Shown here piece after piece: positions 1 through 5,442 of a stretch of DNA of 7,169 nt. The stretch's first letter is position 1, and every line of letters begins with the position of its first letter. The notes beneath the pieces are model-generated. The model was not told where the DNA came from, searched no databases, and was given only the letters and a program-made list of their open reading frames with translations. This DNA is from an uncultured Dorea sp. (GTDB taxonomy: Bacteria > Bacillota > Clostridia > Lachnospirales > Lachnospiraceae), in assembly GCA_910588745.1 (NCBI GenBank), contig CAJURK010000077.1, forward strand, positions 1 through 7,169, in the 5' to 3' direction. Position numbers and translations under genes: made by a program.

Positions 1-355
1 GGTTCATCCGACCGATGAATCTTGGTCGGAAAGCTCACGATTCCGAGAGCCTATATATCATATAGATTAATATTATCTTTGAAACACTGTAGGTATCTGC
101 TGTTTCTTTCACTAAATCACCCAGTGCGCCAGCACATTATTATTTATGTTGCGGTTGTATTGCCGTAAAATGAAACTCCCCGCAGCAAGCTGCGGGGTAT
201 CAGCCCGAGACTCACTTCGTTCGTCATTAGTTTGTTGCGCAGCAAGCTGCGGGGAATTAAACCCTCTTTGGGATTAAAAAAACATAACTGTACGGATCCG
301 CATGTTATGGCATTTCAATATTTGCAATATCGTTTTAGCATTTTGGAACCGAAAA
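1..355. other. Gene-free left flank with hairpin-forming sequence
   Basis: No open frame here has a convincing ribosome binding site or a recognisable product. The first 65 bases can form several inverted repeats. TCCGACC (7-13) pairs with GGTCGGA (24-30). TTCATC (3-8) pairs with GATGAA (14-19), which excludes the first pairing. CTATAT (51-56) pairs with ATATAG (60-65). The sequence is cut by the window edge, so it could be the end of a structured leader, a terminator region or part of a repeat. I cannot assign an RNA family. From 66 to 177 I see only AT-rich spacer. The GC-rich repeat at 178-254 is listed separately. Confidence 0.5.
178..254. repeat. Paired GC-rich palindromic repeat (intergenic element)
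   Basis: A near-perfect palindrome, CCCCGCAGC-AA-GCTGCGGGG, lies at 178-197. A 17-base direct copy of its right part (CGCAGCAAGCTGCGGGG) recurs at 238-254, 57 bases downstream of the first copy. The second copy keeps a shorter stem. The segment between them contains a weaker imperfect palindrome around GACTCACTTCGTTCGTC (210-226). Each unit would form a very stable hairpin in RNA or single-stranded DNA. The layout resembles short interspersed palindromic (REP/MITE-like) elements common between genes in Firmicutes. Without a genome to search I cannot show that it is dispersed. No T-run follows either hairpin, so a simple intrinsic terminator is less likely. Confidence 0.6.
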
Positions 356-395
356 ATAGCTGCCCGGCAGGTTTCAACCTGTACAGGGCAGCTAT
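356..395 (-). terminator. Strong hairpin terminator, probably bidirectional
   Basis: A perfect 10-bp stem is formed by ATAGCTGCCC (356-365) and GGGCAGCTAT (386-395). An additional inner stem is formed by CAGGTT (368-373) and AACCTG (376-381). Read on the minus strand, the hairpin is followed at once by TTTTTCGG, a classical intrinsic terminator ending transcription from the right. On the plus strand it is followed by GCCTTTTTC, so it may also stop plus-strand reads. It is the first clear minus-strand terminator after the long leftward operon and the pseudogene remnants. Confidence 0.8.
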
Positions 396-465
396 GCCTT
401 TTTCAATATTTCTCTTTCCTGTATGTGAAAAACATTGGAAATTCAACGGGGTTAGGCAGTAAGTA

Positions 466-1191
466 TTATGCCAACTGTAATTTCTTTTCCAATTCAAGCG
501 CCTGTTCCAGAGTAAGCCTAGAATATAACGCTATTTCCTTTGAAGACAATTTCCCTGTCTCTATCATCCTCGTTACGGAATCTATTTTTTCCTGTTCCAC
601 ACCCTACTCAAATTTTTCCTGATAATGCATCTGTAAAGTCATATAATCCAACCTCCATTTCTCACTCTTTCTGACAGACTGTACTTCTTCATCCAATTCT
701 CTGGTAAAGTCATCCCCCGGCTCTTTACCGTCGATAAAATCAAGCAGCTTTTTCAGTTCCGGGGTGATATCATCCATTGTGCCATTCGTATTTAAAATAA
801 TCTTCGTTGTATCATCTCCAAAACCTAAATCCAGATTTTGGATACAGCGGTTTTCAAAAGTATAGATGCACCTTCCCTCGCCAAACAAATCAAAGGTACA
901 AACAAAAATAACAAAACTGCATTTTAAATCTTTGTAATTATCTCCCTTTTCCAGAATATTCAGGTCTATCATTCCCTGATAGTATCTTGCTCGCTTAGGG
1001 ATGTTTCTATTCTCTGTAGTCTACATTTCAATATTATAAACGGTTTCTTTTCCATCCTCCACATAAATATCCAGACGCACACTTTTTGCATCTGCGGAAA
1101 TATCTATTGTTTCCTGCGATTTCGGATATTCAATGCGGGATATTTTTATGCCAAGTATCCGTTCCAAAAAGGGCTTACAAAACTTCGGATT
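466..1191 (-). pseudogene. Rpn-family (PDDEXK_2) nuclease/transposase-like pseudogene, two in-frame TAG stops
   Basis: The minus-strand frame reads as a member of the Rpn family of recombination-promoting nuclease/putative transposase proteins. It runs from a NPKFCKPFLERILG start-like segment near 1191 to a natural TAA at 466-468. Recognisable parts are RLDIYVED (D codon 1069-1071), YNIEM (E codon 1027-1029), RARYYQGMIDLN, FVCTFDLFGEG, YTFENRC, the ELKKLLDFIDGK segment, the WRLDYMTL segment, and a C-terminal helix region (SSKEIALYSRLTLEQALELE). Two TAG codons break it. One at 1021-1023 falls where the family has the Q of the catalytic E-x-Q motif. The other, at 604-606, precedes GVEQEKID. No frameshift is seen between these points. 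The family's usual N-terminal 20-40 residues are missing, and the upstream frame continues into an unrelated PcfJ-like scrap. The longest stop-free piece with an ATG (604-972) begins inside a conserved motif and lacks a good ribosome binding site, so it is not a gene on its own. Confidence 0.85.
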
Positions 1192-1317
1192 TCTCAACTG
1201 AACAGCCTTTTGCCCTCTAACTTCAACCGTATAAAACGGTTTTGTTTCGTCAGAACACTTCCGCAGAAACAGTATGATACATTCTTCCCAGCCACACGCT
1301 CCGTATAACCGCCCACA
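1192..1317 (-). pseudogene. Probable PcfJ-like C-terminal fragment, fused in frame to the Rpn relic
   Basis: Upstream of the Rpn relic, in the same minus-strand frame, the translation reads ECIILFLRK, then KPFYTVEVRGQKAVQLR. This resembles the conserved C-terminal core of PcfJ-like proteins, which are found on conjugative and other mobile elements of Firmicutes. In them, a hydrophobic LFLRK strand is followed by a KPFYTxE strand and a VQxRG motif. The similarity stops at the R codon (1192-1194), exactly where Rpn sequence starts. About 40 residues remain and there is no start codon. The frame runs right until a TGA at 1333-1335, inside the kinase gene. I know the PcfJ pattern from memory and have not searched, so the family call is moderate. 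It is clearly a remnant, not a functional gene. Confidence 0.55.
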
Positions 1318-1328
1318 TAATGGTGCAA

Positions 1329-2333
1329 TTATTCAATATCTATTTTTTCCTCCATCAAATCCAGGATAAAGGTACTCCCCTTTCCCGGTTCCGATTCCGC
1401 CATAATCCGGATTCCAAGCTTCTCAGCCGCCTGTCTGCACAAATTCAGCCCCAGTCCCGTAGCTTTCTTATCTTCCCTTCCATTGTATCCGGTAAAACCT
1501 TTTTCAAAAATCCGCGGAAGATCTTCCGGCGCAATACCGATCCCCGTATCTGTCACCGTCAGTTTCTTGTCCTCCGTTACCCGGATGGCAACGCTTCCCT
1601 CCGGAGTATACTTCACTGCGTTTGACAAAATTTGCTCCAATATAAACAGAAGCCACTTCTCATCCGTAAGTACCTGAACCTGTACCGGTTCGTAAATCAG
1701 CTTAATCTTCCTGCGGATGAACTGCGGCGCATATTTGCGGACTGCCTGTCTGATAATCCCGTCCAGTTCACACTTCTGAAAAACAAGATCATGTTCCGTA
1801 CTCCCCAGCCGAATATAAGACAGCGCCATCTCTACATACTGCTCAATGCGGAATAGCTCAGCCAGAAGCTCTCGATGTTCCTTCGTATCCTCTTCCTGCA
1901 GGAACATCCGCATCACCGCAATCGGCGTCTTGATCTGATGCACCCAGACCGTATAATAATCCAGGCTGTCCTTCCGCTCTCTCTTCCACTCTGTAAGATA
2001 TCCCGCCGAAATCCTCCCCAGCTCTTCTATCATCTGCTGATAATCCGCCTCAAGAAGCGTCTTTGCCCGGGGAAGCTCTTCATACGTCAGCTCAATCCCG
2101 GCCAGAAGACGCATCCGCTCTTTATGCTCCCTATAAAAAAAGAAGAAATGCAGGGGCAAAATCACCGCCGCTGCCGCTCCGCAGATACAGGCTCCATAGG
2201 CCACAGCCTCCGTCTCCAAATCATACAGGTAAAATATACCGGCAAAAATAGCCGAAAATAAGAAAAACAGAAACCCTGACAGCCGGTACTGCCTCACATA
2301 TTCCCACAAAAGCCAATACCACTTACGCACCAT
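1329..2333 (-). CDS. BceS-like intramembrane-sensing histidine kinase
   Basis: This 334-residue sensor kinase has two transmembrane helices (about 18-38 and 44-67) separated by only a handful of residues. It therefore has no real extracellular sensor domain, the hallmark of the BceS class that detects antimicrobial peptides through a partner ABC transporter. The phosphoacceptor is H132 in VHQIKTP. It is followed by Q and not by an acidic residue, as is usual in this class. The ATP-binding domain shows the N box (EQILSNAVKYT, N238), G1 box (TDTGIGI, D262), F box (IFEKGF, about 276-280) and G2 box (ATGLGL, 291-296). All key residues are present and the length is normal. It is the last gene of a four-gene leftward operon, 19 bp after its regulator, with a purine-rich site (GAGAGGG) before the ATG. 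No BceA/BceB-type transporter lies in the window, so its usual partner is missing from view. No terminator separates it from the pseudogene remnants. Confidence 0.9.
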   Translation of the reverse strand: MVRKWYWLLWEYVRQYRLSGFLFFLFSAIFAGIFYLYDLETEAVAYGACICGAAAAVILPLHFFFFYREHKERMRLLAGIELTYEELPRAKTLLEADYQQMIEELGRISAGYLTEWKRERKDSLDYYTVWVHQIKTPIAVMRMFLQEEDTKEHRELLAELFRIEQYVEMALSYIRLGSTEHDLVFQKCELDGIIRQAVRKYAPQFIRRKIKLIYEPVQVQVLTDEKWLLFILEQILSNAVKYTPEGSVAIRVTEDKKLTVTDTGIGIAPEDLPRIFEKGFTGYNGREDKKATGLGLNLCRQAAEKLGIRIMAESEPGKGSTFILDLMEEKIDIE

Positions 2334-2352
2334 TTCACCCTCTCCCGTCCCG

Positions 2353-3045
2353 TTATTCCAACGACCCTCGCCGGATCTCTATGATATATCCGCTTCCCAC
2401 CCTAGTCGCAATAAAGTCTTTCGCTCCCGCGGCGGAAAGTTTCCTGCGCAGTCTTGCGACATTTACAGTCAGCGTATTTTCCTCTACATAGCTGTCCTCC
2501 TGCCAGAGCCTCGCCATCAACGTATCTCTGCTGACCACCTTCCCCTTTTTCTCCATCAAAGTCTGCAGGATGCGGAATTCATTCTTCGTAAGTTCTACTC
2601 GTTCGCCGCCATAAGAAAAGGAAGTATCATTCACGTTCAGCGCCACGCCCCCATGCTCCAGCACCGGACTTTTCTCCGCCATATCGTAAGCTCTTCTGAG
2701 CAGCGCCTGAATCTTCGCCACCATTACATTTAAGTCCACCGGCTTTGGAATAAAATCATCCCCGCCCATATTCATCGCCATAACGATGTTCATATTATCC
2801 GAAGCAGAGGAAACGAAAATAACCGGCACATTTGAAATCTTTCGTATCTCGCCGCACCAATGGTAGCCGTTATAAAATGGCAGCATAACATCAATCAGAA
2901 CCATGTGCGGATCATATTCCACAAACGTCGGAATGACATGTTGAAAATCCGAGACCAGCAAAACCTCATTCCCCCAGGATTCTATCTGCCGTTTCATCGC
3001 TTCCGCCATAGAAAAATCATCCTCTATCACTAAGATCCGGTACAT
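2353..3045 (-). CDS. BceR-like OmpR-family response regulator
   Basis: This 230-residue regulator has an N-terminal receiver domain (about 1-120) and a C-terminal winged-helix DNA-binding domain (about 132-225). The receiver carries the acidic pair D9/D10, phosphoacceptor D52 (LIDVMLP), the switch residue S80 (FVSSA) and K101 (IPKPVD). The C-terminal domain has ELTKNEFRIL, the EENTLTVNVARLRRKL recognition region and RVGSGYIIEI. The overall pattern is that of regulators paired with BceS-type kinases in antimicrobial-peptide responses. The start at 3045 is supported by AGGAGG 7 bp upstream. The gene begins 17 bp after the end of the larger kinase gene and is followed after 19 bp by the small kinase, its presumed phosphodonor. 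The DNA targets are unknown. The Bce-type consensus (inverted TNACA-N4-TGTAA) was not found in the divergent region. Confidence 0.9.
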   Translation of the reverse strand: MYRILVIEDDFSMAEAMKRQIESWGNEVLLVSDFQHVIPTFVEYDPHMVLIDVMLPFYNGYHWCGEIRKISNVPVIFVSSASDNMNIVMAMNMGGDDFIPKPVDLNVMVAKIQALLRRAYDMAEKSPVLEHGGVALNVNDTSFSYGGERVELTKNEFRILQTLMEKKGKVVSRDTLMARLWQEDSYVEENTLTVNVARLRRKLSAAGAKDFIATRVGSGYIIEIRRGSLE

Positions 3046-3062
3046 GCTCCCGCCTCCTCTTC

Positions 3063-4487
3063 TTACATATTTTTATCCATTTTACCTGATTTGTTAAGGT
3101 TATTCAAGAAAATATCCACCCGGAACCCATTCTCTTCCCCATGTCCAAATTCCACGCTCCCTCCATGGACGCCGACAATCTGCTGTACGATCAGAAGTCC
3201 CAATCCATGTCGTGGTTCCGAAGTTCTGCCGCTGCTGAGCATATAGTGAGGCGTATCTTTGAGCCTCCTTAACTGTTCCTCTGTAACCCCTATCCCATCG
3301 TCCAAAATAGTAATGCAAATCCGTCCTTCTGCTTCTGATATCCCCATCCATATATGACACCCCGCCGGATTATGAATCTGCGCATTTTGCAGGAGATTAT
3401 TTACGGCGCGTTTCAAAAGCTCCAAATCCCCCGGAACAATCTCCCCGGAACGACTGCTGATATCAACCGCTAACTCCATCGGATATTTTCCGTCAATATC
3501 CAAATTCATAAAATACACGGCCGTTTCCCGCAGCATGGTTACAAGATTGACGGCTTCCATTTTCATCGGCTGCACATGATATTCCAGCTTCGACGCCAGA
3601 TTCAGATCATTGACCAGATTTTTCATACGAACGCTCTGCATCCGGATAATTCCTGCTTTCTGTCGGTACTCCTCTGATAATTCCGCCGCCTCCTCCATCT
3701 CCGACGCATAGCCCATCACCATAGACAGCGGGGTTCGGATGTCATGGGAAACGCCGGAAATCCAGTCTGCCCTTGCCCGCTCTTTCTTTTTAAGCTCATA
3801 CTCCTGACAGCGGAGTTTTTCCGATACCTGGTTCAAGGCTGCGGCCAGATCCGAGAGCAGCCCTTTCTCCTTCACATATACGTCCTCTCCCCCCGGCAGT
3901 GCCTGGATTCCCTGGACGATCGGCTTCACCGAACGCAGGATCCCGGATGTTACAATCATATAAATCAGAAAAACAAGCGTCAGATTCGCTCCTAAAAAAA
4001 TGAGTATCGTCCGGGGCGCATTCTTTATCATATTCAGGCTAAAGGTAGGGTACAGTTCTTTCCAGTACCGCTCCTTGGGATTCCCTACGATAATCAGGTT
4101 CTCCCCCATAGCCGCGGTAGTCGTGGGATAATCTTCGATATACCCTCTGGTATACCAGGATATCTCCGCCATGGAATAATGCAGCTGTATTTCCCCCGGA
4201 AGATTCTCGCTGTGCCAGATTACGTTCCCGGTACCATCCTGCACCAGCACCGCCCAGGAACCCGACCGTTCCAGTATTTCTCCGCCCTCCCCGGACAACT
4301 CATATCCGCCGTCCGGACCTGGTTCCAGGCACTCCGCCAGTTTTGACGCAATCTTCCAGCCTCCCGCCGATTCCCTGTCGCCCTGCAGTACGGTAACCAG
4401 CAATGTAATATTTAAAACCAGCAGCACCATCAGCGATACTATCAGCGTAATGACAAACCGCTTCACCAATTTTATCACGCTATTCAT
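3063..4487 (-). CDS. HAMP-type sensor histidine kinase, peptide-sensing (LanK/CprK-like)
   Basis: This membrane sensor kinase has 474 residues. Transmembrane helix 1 (about 11-34) is followed by an extracytoplasmic domain of roughly 120 residues (35-158), transmembrane helix 2 (about 159-181) and a HAMP-like linker (about 182-235, SGILRSVKPIV). The HisKA domain has H248 in GVSHDIRTPLS, with the acidic residue and T needed for phosphatase activity. The ATPase domain shows an N box (LLQNAQIHN, N368), G1 (LDDGIG, D396) and G2 (HGLGLLI, 427-433). The protein appears intact. It follows the response regulator at 4563-5264 by 75 bp and has a GGGAGGGG ribosome binding site. Kinases of this shape beside LanFEG-type transporters sense lantibiotics or cationic peptides (SpaK, NisK, CprK). 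The specific ligand cannot be read from the sequence, and assignment to that group rests mainly on context. Confidence 0.88.
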   Translation of the reverse strand: MNSVIKLVKRFVITLIVSLMVLLVLNITLLVTVLQGDRESAGGWKIASKLAECLEPGPDGGYELSGEGGEILERSGSWAVLVQDGTGNVIWHSENLPGEIQLHYSMAEISWYTRGYIEDYPTTTAAMGENLIIVGNPKERYWKELYPTFSLNMIKNAPRTILIFLGANLTLVFLIYMIVTSGILRSVKPIVQGIQALPGGEDVYVKEKGLLSDLAAALNQVSEKLRCQEYELKKKERARADWISGVSHDIRTPLSMVMGYASEMEEAAELSEEYRQKAGIIRMQSVRMKNLVNDLNLASKLEYHVQPMKMEAVNLVTMLRETAVYFMNLDIDGKYPMELAVDISSRSGEIVPGDLELLKRAVNNLLQNAQIHNPAGCHIWMGISEAEGRICITILDDGIGVTEEQLRRLKDTPHYMLSSGRTSEPRHGLGLLIVQQIVGVHGGSVEFGHGEENGFRVDIFLNNLNKSGKMDKNM

Positions 4488-4562
4488 TTGCCCCTCCCTA
4501 TATCCTGCGCCTTTTTTACAACCGTATCCTGTACGGCAAGGCCATGATTTCCTTCCCGGCTC
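4488..4562 (-). promoter_or_regulatory. Regulator-kinase gap with a second copy of the operator-like motif
   Basis: This 75-bp spacer is larger than the other gaps in the operon. On the minus strand it contains GGTTGTAAAAAAGG (plus positions 4510-4523). That matches GGTTGTAAAAAGG in the divergent control region (5371-5383) except for one extra A. Next to it is a short inverted repeat, CCGTA (4522-4526) with TACGG (4532-4536), with no T-run, so it is not a typical terminator. The spacer could hold an internal regulatory site for kinase expression, or the match could be chance in an A-rich stretch. The kinase ribosome binding site GGGAGGGG lies at 4491-4498. Confidence 0.3.
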
Positions 4563-5264
4563 TTACCTCTTTGCTATCAGCTTATATCCCAGCCCCTTCA
4601 CCGTTATCAGCGACGCCGGCTTAGACGGATTTTCTTCAATCTTTTCCCGAATCCTTCGGATATGCGCCATCAGCGTATTCTCATAGCCATATGGATTATC
4701 TCCCCACGCCGCCTCGCACAGCGAATCAATCGTCACAATCCTGCCCGCATTGCGGCCAAGAGCCTGCAGGATCGCATATTCCTTTGCAGTCAAGGAAATC
4801 TCTTCTCCACAGCGTACCACTTCCGCCCGCTCAAAATCCACCTTGCAAAACGCCAGCTCAAGCAGCGGATTCTCCTCTTTATACGTGCGACGCAGGATTG
4901 CCTGGATGCGGAACAGAAGCTCCCTTGGAAGAAACGGCTTCACCACATAGTCGTCGGCTCCCAGTCCGAAGCCCCGAATCCTGTCATCCTCCTCGCCCTT
5001 TGCCGTAAGGAACAAAACCGGAATATCCAGGAAACTCCTCATCTCTTCCAACAGGGAAAATCCGTCCCCGTCCGGCAGCATGACATCCAGAATCGCAAAC
5101 TCCGGCTGCCAGGATGCGCTAAGCCCCAACGCTTCTCCCGCCGTTCCCACGGCCTTCACCTGTCCATAACCTTCTTTCTCAAGGATGGAACAGACCATCT
5201 TTCTTAATCCTTCTTCATCATCTACCAACAATATTTTTTTCTGTTTTAAAAAATCATAACCCAT
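4563..5264 (-). CDS. OmpR-family response regulator (LanR/CprR-like)
   Basis: This 233-residue regulator has a receiver domain (about 8-128) with acidic residues D15/D16, phosphoacceptor D60 (AILDVMLPDGDG), T87 (FLTAKG) and K109 (VVKPF). Its winged-helix domain (about 135-230) includes SLTAKEYAIL, the recognition-helix region (ENTLMAHIRRIREKI) and a TVKGLGYKL wing. It is the first gene of the leftward four-gene operon and is followed by its likely kinase. The ATG at 5264 is supported by an AAGAGG site about 9-10 bp upstream. It is the natural candidate to bind the 11-bp phased repeats between it and the transporter genes, regulating the transporter and probably itself. Its position beside a LanFEG-like transporter suggests a role in peptide-antibiotic resistance, by analogy with CprR, SpaR and NisR. 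The protein family is certain; the ligand and targets are inferred. Confidence 0.9.
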   Translation of the reverse strand: MGYDFLKQKKILLVDDEEGLRKMVCSILEKEGYGQVKAVGTAGEALGLSASWQPEFAILDVMLPDGDGFSLLEEMRSFLDIPVLFLTAKGEEDDRIRGFGLGADDYVVKPFLPRELLFRIQAILRRTYKEENPLLELAFCKVDFERAEVVRCGEEISLTAKEYAILQALGRNAGRIVTIDSLCEAAWGDNPYGYENTLMAHIRRIREKIEENPSKPASLITVKGLGYKLIAKR

Positions 5265-5311
5265 AACGCCGCGCCTCTTTATCTACTGCTGTACCTTCTG
5301 TTTTCTTCCTT

Positions 5312-5320
5312 ATGATACCA
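5312..5320 (-). promoter_or_regulatory. Candidate extended -10 promoter for the two-component operon
   Basis: Read on the minus strand, this is TGGTATCAT, an extended -10 element (TGN followed by TATCAT). It lies about 48 bp before the start codon of the first regulator, allowing a leader of about 40 bases. No good -35 is found at the usual 17-bp spacing, which fits an extended -10 promoter or one that needs an activator. The phased repeats lie roughly 35-80 bp upstream of it on the same strand. Confidence 0.4.
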
Positions 5321-5350
5321 CGTTTCCTTCCTCAAATCCTCTCCGGCAGA

Positions 5351-5394
5351 AAAATGTAAGGAAAATGTAAGGTTGTAAAAAGGTTCCTGCAAGG
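5351..5394 (+). promoter_or_regulatory. Operator-like 11-bp phased direct repeats
   Basis: AAAATGTAAGG occurs twice in perfect tandem (5351-5361 and 5362-5372). Two degenerate 11-bp units follow in the same register: TTGTAAAAAGG (5373-5383) and TTCCTGCAAGG (5384-5394). All four end in AAGG, one DNA helical turn apart. Head-to-tail sites at about 11-bp period are how OmpR/PhoB-family regulators bind as tandem dimers, and two such regulators are encoded next door. The block sits just upstream of the transporter promoter, where an activator would contact RNA polymerase. Which regulator binds is not determined, but the adjacent one at 4563-5264 is the first choice. Confidence 0.65.
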
Positions 5395-5403
5395 TTTGCG
5401 TTC

Positions 5404-5418
5404 TATACTGAATATATC
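5404..5418 (+). promoter_or_regulatory. Probable promoter -10 of the ABC transporter operon
   Basis: TATACT at 5404-5409 is a good -10 hexamer, and TATATC at 5413-5418 is an alternative. The sequence 17 bp upstream of the first (AGGTTC, 5381-5386) is a poor -35 and lies inside the phased repeats. A good -10, a poor -35 and an adjacent direct-repeat operator are the usual signature of a response-regulator-activated promoter. The leader to the start codon would be about 25-35 bases. Confidence 0.5.
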
Positions 5419-5442
5419 GATTGACAGAAAGGAGCAAACAGA

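Noticed and set aside
1..51. Possible tRNA or known riboswitch at the left edge
   Set aside because: No cloverleaf, CCA end or recognisable riboswitch core could be drawn; only simple hairpins are supported.
178..254. CRISPR array
   Set aside because: There are only two repeat copies, the unit is a short perfect palindrome and no cas genes are present.
302..622. Plus-strand open frame of 106 codons over the terminator and the pseudogene 3' end
   Set aside because: It crosses a strong terminator hairpin and is antisense to the Rpn relic; the protein has no recognisable features.
604..972. Treating the 122-codon minus-strand frame as an independent gene
   Set aside because: Its ATG lies within the conserved RARYYQGMIDLN segment of the Rpn family, and the frame continues in homology on both sides of the flanking TAG codons. 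It is a piece of a pseudogene.
4522..4536. CCGTA/TACGG hairpin as an internal terminator between regulator and kinase
   Set aside because: The stem is only 5 bp and no T-run follows on the minus strand, so intrinsic termination is unlikely.
4662..5207. Plus-strand open frame of 181 codons antisense to the first response regulator
   Set aside because: It mirrors a clear receiver/winged-helix gene on the other strand, has no recognisable domain and lacks a good ribosome binding site. It is a codon-bias shadow.
5345..5400. Bce-type operator (inverted TNACA-N4-TGTAA) in the divergent region
   Set aside because: TGTAA occurs three times but never with TNACA at the right spacing; the pattern is direct, not inverted.
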